A DNA stretch of 64,000 nucleotides from CAWJFP01 sp963842155 (GTDB taxonomy: Bacteria; Pseudomonadota; Alphaproteobacteria; JACZXZ01). Below, piece after piece: positions 62,459 to 64,000 of the stretch. The first letter of the stretch is position 1; every line of letters begins with the position of its first letter. Both the position numbers and the translations under genes were made by a program. The stretch covers positions 1-64,000 of the forward strand of contig CAWJFP010000041.1 of the NCBI GenBank assembly GCA_963842155.1. Reading direction: 5' to 3'. The notes under the pieces were generated by a model, which saw only the letters and a list, made by a program, of their open reading frames with translations, searched no databases and was not told where the DNA came from.

Positions 62459-63360
62459 CCGCGCCTGGCCGCGACGCGGCCCGCGGGGACGCCGCCCTCG
62501 CCCCGCCGCACCAGGAGAACTGCCGCGAGCACCAGCGCCGCGCCCAGGCCCTGAAGCAGGTTCGGCCGCTCCTCGAGCACGAGGATGGCGAGGGCGATGG
62601 TCAGGATCGGCTCGAGATTCATTGCCGCCGCCGTTGCCACGGCGCCGGCCCGCCCGATCGCCGCCATCAGCATGAGCTGTCCCAGCATGTAGGACGCGAT
62701 CAGCCCGCCGACCGCCACCCAACCGATGCCGCCATGGGGCCAGCTCGGTCCGCCGACCAGCGCCAGATTCACCAGGAAGAGGGCGACGGCGCCGAGCATG
62801 ATGTGGAGATTGAGGCGCCCGCTATCGACCCGCAGCAGCAGCCGCGCCGAGCTCGTCACCATCGAGGCCATGCCCAAGCTGCCAAGCCCGGCGAGCGCCA
62901 CCCCCCGCCAGTCGGGCGGCGTGGCCGTCCAAGGATCGAGAGCGAGCGCCAAGCCGAGGAAGCCCAGGGCTAGCGCCGAAACCCGCCAGACGCCGAGCCG
63001 CTCGCGGCCGCCGATCCATTCGATGAGCCCGACCAGGAGTGGATAGGTGTAGATCACCAGGACCGCTACGGAGACGGGGATATATTGCAGCGAGCCCAGG
63101 AAGCCGAACGAGGTCAGGAAGAAGAAGCCGCCGATGCCGAGCCCGATCAGCCGCTCGCGCCGCGGCAGGATCGGCCAATGCCCGCGGGCCGCGAAGGCGA
63201 GAAGCAGTACCAGGAGCAAGCAGCCGAAACGCGCGACATTGACCGTGGGCGCGTCGGCGCCATGCGCGAAGGCGATACGCGCGCAGACCGTGTTGACGCT
63301 GAATGAGGCGGCGCAGGCCACGGCGAAACCCACCCCGCCGCGGCGCAGGGATGCGGCCAT
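62455..63360 (-). CDS. EamA/DMT-family membrane transporter, paralogue of its neighbour
   Basis: About 301 residues from ATG 63360 (MAASLRRGGVGF); in-frame ATGs at 63405 and 63414 are alternatives, and none has a clear ribosome site. Ten helices in two EamA repeats, with FLGSLQYIPVSVAVLVIYTY, PLLVGLIEWIGGRERLG and MNLEPILTIALAILVLEERP. It is the first of two coupled genes whose reading frames overlap by four bases. The pair resembles a tandem duplication. Function unknown. Confidence 0.87.
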   Translation of the reverse strand: MAASLRRGGVGFAVACAASFSVNTVCARIAFAHGADAPTVNVARFGCLLLVLLLAFAARGHWPILPRRERLIGLGIGGFFFLTSFGFLGSLQYIPVSVAVLVIYTYPLLVGLIEWIGGRERLGVWRVSALALGFLGLALALDPWTATPPDWRGVALAGLGSLGMASMVTSSARLLLRVDSGRLNLHIMLGAVALFLVNLALVGGPSWPHGGIGWVAVGGLIASYMLGQLMLMAAIGRAGAVATAAAMNLEPILTIALAILVLEERPNLLQGLGAALVLAAVLLVRRGEGGVPAGRVAARRG

Positions 63361-63627
63361 GGCGGAGTCGGCAGTCGTCGGGAAGGCATGGCCTCGGGAA
63401 GGCATGGCAGGCATGGCGAGTTGCAAAGCGGGCGAGCATAGGGAGCCGCCTTGCGCGCGACAACAGGCTTGGCGGGCGCGAGTCCGGCGTCCATGGCAGG
63501 CTCAAGGGCGTGGCTCGAGGGCTGGACGACGCAAGGCGCAGATGCCATAGTCCGCGCCGACGGATTTCGTGCGGGTCGCGCGGATTTGGCGCATGGTGAC
63601 GACGATAATGGACTCGAACGCGCGCGC

Positions 63628-63996
63628 ATGAGCATCGGCACCCGTCTCTATACCTGGCTGCGCGGCGAGCTGGTCGGCAGCGACAAGTCGGGCAACCGCT
63701 ATTTCCGCGAGAAGGGCGGCGTGCTGCGCGACGTGGGCGGGCTCGCGGTCGAGCGGCGCTGGGTGATCTACCAGGGCGAGGCCGAGGGCTCGAAGGTGCC
63801 GCCCGTCTGGCATGCCTGGCTGCATCACACGACCGACACGCCGCCGCTCGAGGACCCGCCGAAGCGGCCCTGGATCAAGCCGCATCTGCCCAACCTCACC
63901 GGCACGCCCATGGCCTACCGGCCGCCCGGTCACGAGCTAAGCGGCGGCCACCGCCCCAAGTCCACCGGGGAATACGAGCCCTGGCGGCCGGAATAA
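63628..63996 (+). CDS. NADH:ubiquinone oxidoreductase subunit NDUFA12-like
   Basis: A 122-residue protein matching the alphaproteobacterial/mitochondrial complex I accessory subunit NDUFA12 (B17.2). Hallmarks are GTRLYTWLRGELVGSDKSGN, then RYFREK, ERRWVIYQGEAEGSKVPPVW, HAWLHHTTDTPPLED and a C-terminal PWIKPHLPNLTGTPMAYRPP. In alphaproteobacteria it lies outside the nuo operon and supports complex I assembly or stability, as here. ATG 63628 is chosen over upstream non-conserved sequence. It ends four bases before the window edge and is divergent from the EamA genes. Confidence 0.93.
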   Translation: MSIGTRLYTWLRGELVGSDKSGNRYFREKGGVLRDVGGLAVERRWVIYQGEAEGSKVPPVWHAWLHHTTDTPPLEDPPKRPWIKPHLPNLTGTPMAYRPPGHELSGGHRPKSTGEYEPWRPE

Positions 63997-64000
63997 GCAA

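Overview
The window reads as chromosomal DNA of a high-GC alphaproteobacterium. Supporting markers are the CobS/CobT cobaltochelatase pair, a ChvI-like response regulator with its kinase, an NDUFA12-type complex I subunit, an NDUFAF5-like methyltransferase, a malyl-CoA lyase, and the aroK-aroB-CorC cluster opposite xerD. Alphaproteobacterial-style palindromic repeats sit in several gaps. A Rhodospirillales- or Hyphomicrobiales-like host is my inference; there is no rRNA or tRNA to fix it. No rRNA, tRNA, CRISPR array or intact insertion sequence was seen.

Layout. 0-8.2 kb: the start of galU (cut by the window edge), a small lipoprotein overlapping a two-component system, a SLC13-type permease, an ECF sigma factor, a gene-poor AT-rich stretch with a candidate 38-residue protein, and a histone-H1-like protein with a Gly/Ser tail. 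8.5-16.5 kb: a lipase-like hydrolase, then a conserved peptide-ligase/transglutaminase cluster whose largest gene is frameshifted. 16.6-22.9 kb: a frameshifted methyltransferase, an L-lactate permease, a DUF4337 protein, a long coiled-coil peptidoglycan-binding protein and a frameshifted dienelactone hydrolase. 22.9-42 kb is core genome: cobTS, J-domain protein, bolA, DUF2889, CorC, aroB, aroK, a helical-repeat secretory protein, xerD, mutT, argJ, parvulin, secA, accA and malyl-CoA lyase. 42-49.5 kb: an NDUFAF5-like methyltransferase, a ferritin-like protein, cytochrome c, an ECF sigma factor, a secreted serine protease, and the PdeM/DEXH helicase repair pair. 49.6-51.5 kb: a small lower-GC island of poorly known genes. 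51.5-64 kb: a broken AraC/GyrI regulator, an MFS transporter, an EF-G-like GTPase, a carboxymuconolactone-decarboxylase-family protein, a complete Liv-type ABC importer, two EamA transporters and NDUFA12.

How parts work together. The ECF sigma gene at 44.3-45.0 kb and the ferritin-like gene share a promoter pattern (GGAAC, 16 bases, GCATCC), which suggests an autoregulated regulon that could extend to the adjacent cytochrome c. The Liv operon is tightly overlapped, with a terminator after the binding-protein gene. secA has a good promoter and a terminator-like hairpin at the very start of its transcript.

Four genes carry single-base frameshifts (near 14.43, 17.46, 22.50 and 51.70 kb). That is many for 64 kb and may reflect sequencing indels rather than real decay. 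All functions here are inferred from motifs and remembered family features; no database search was run.
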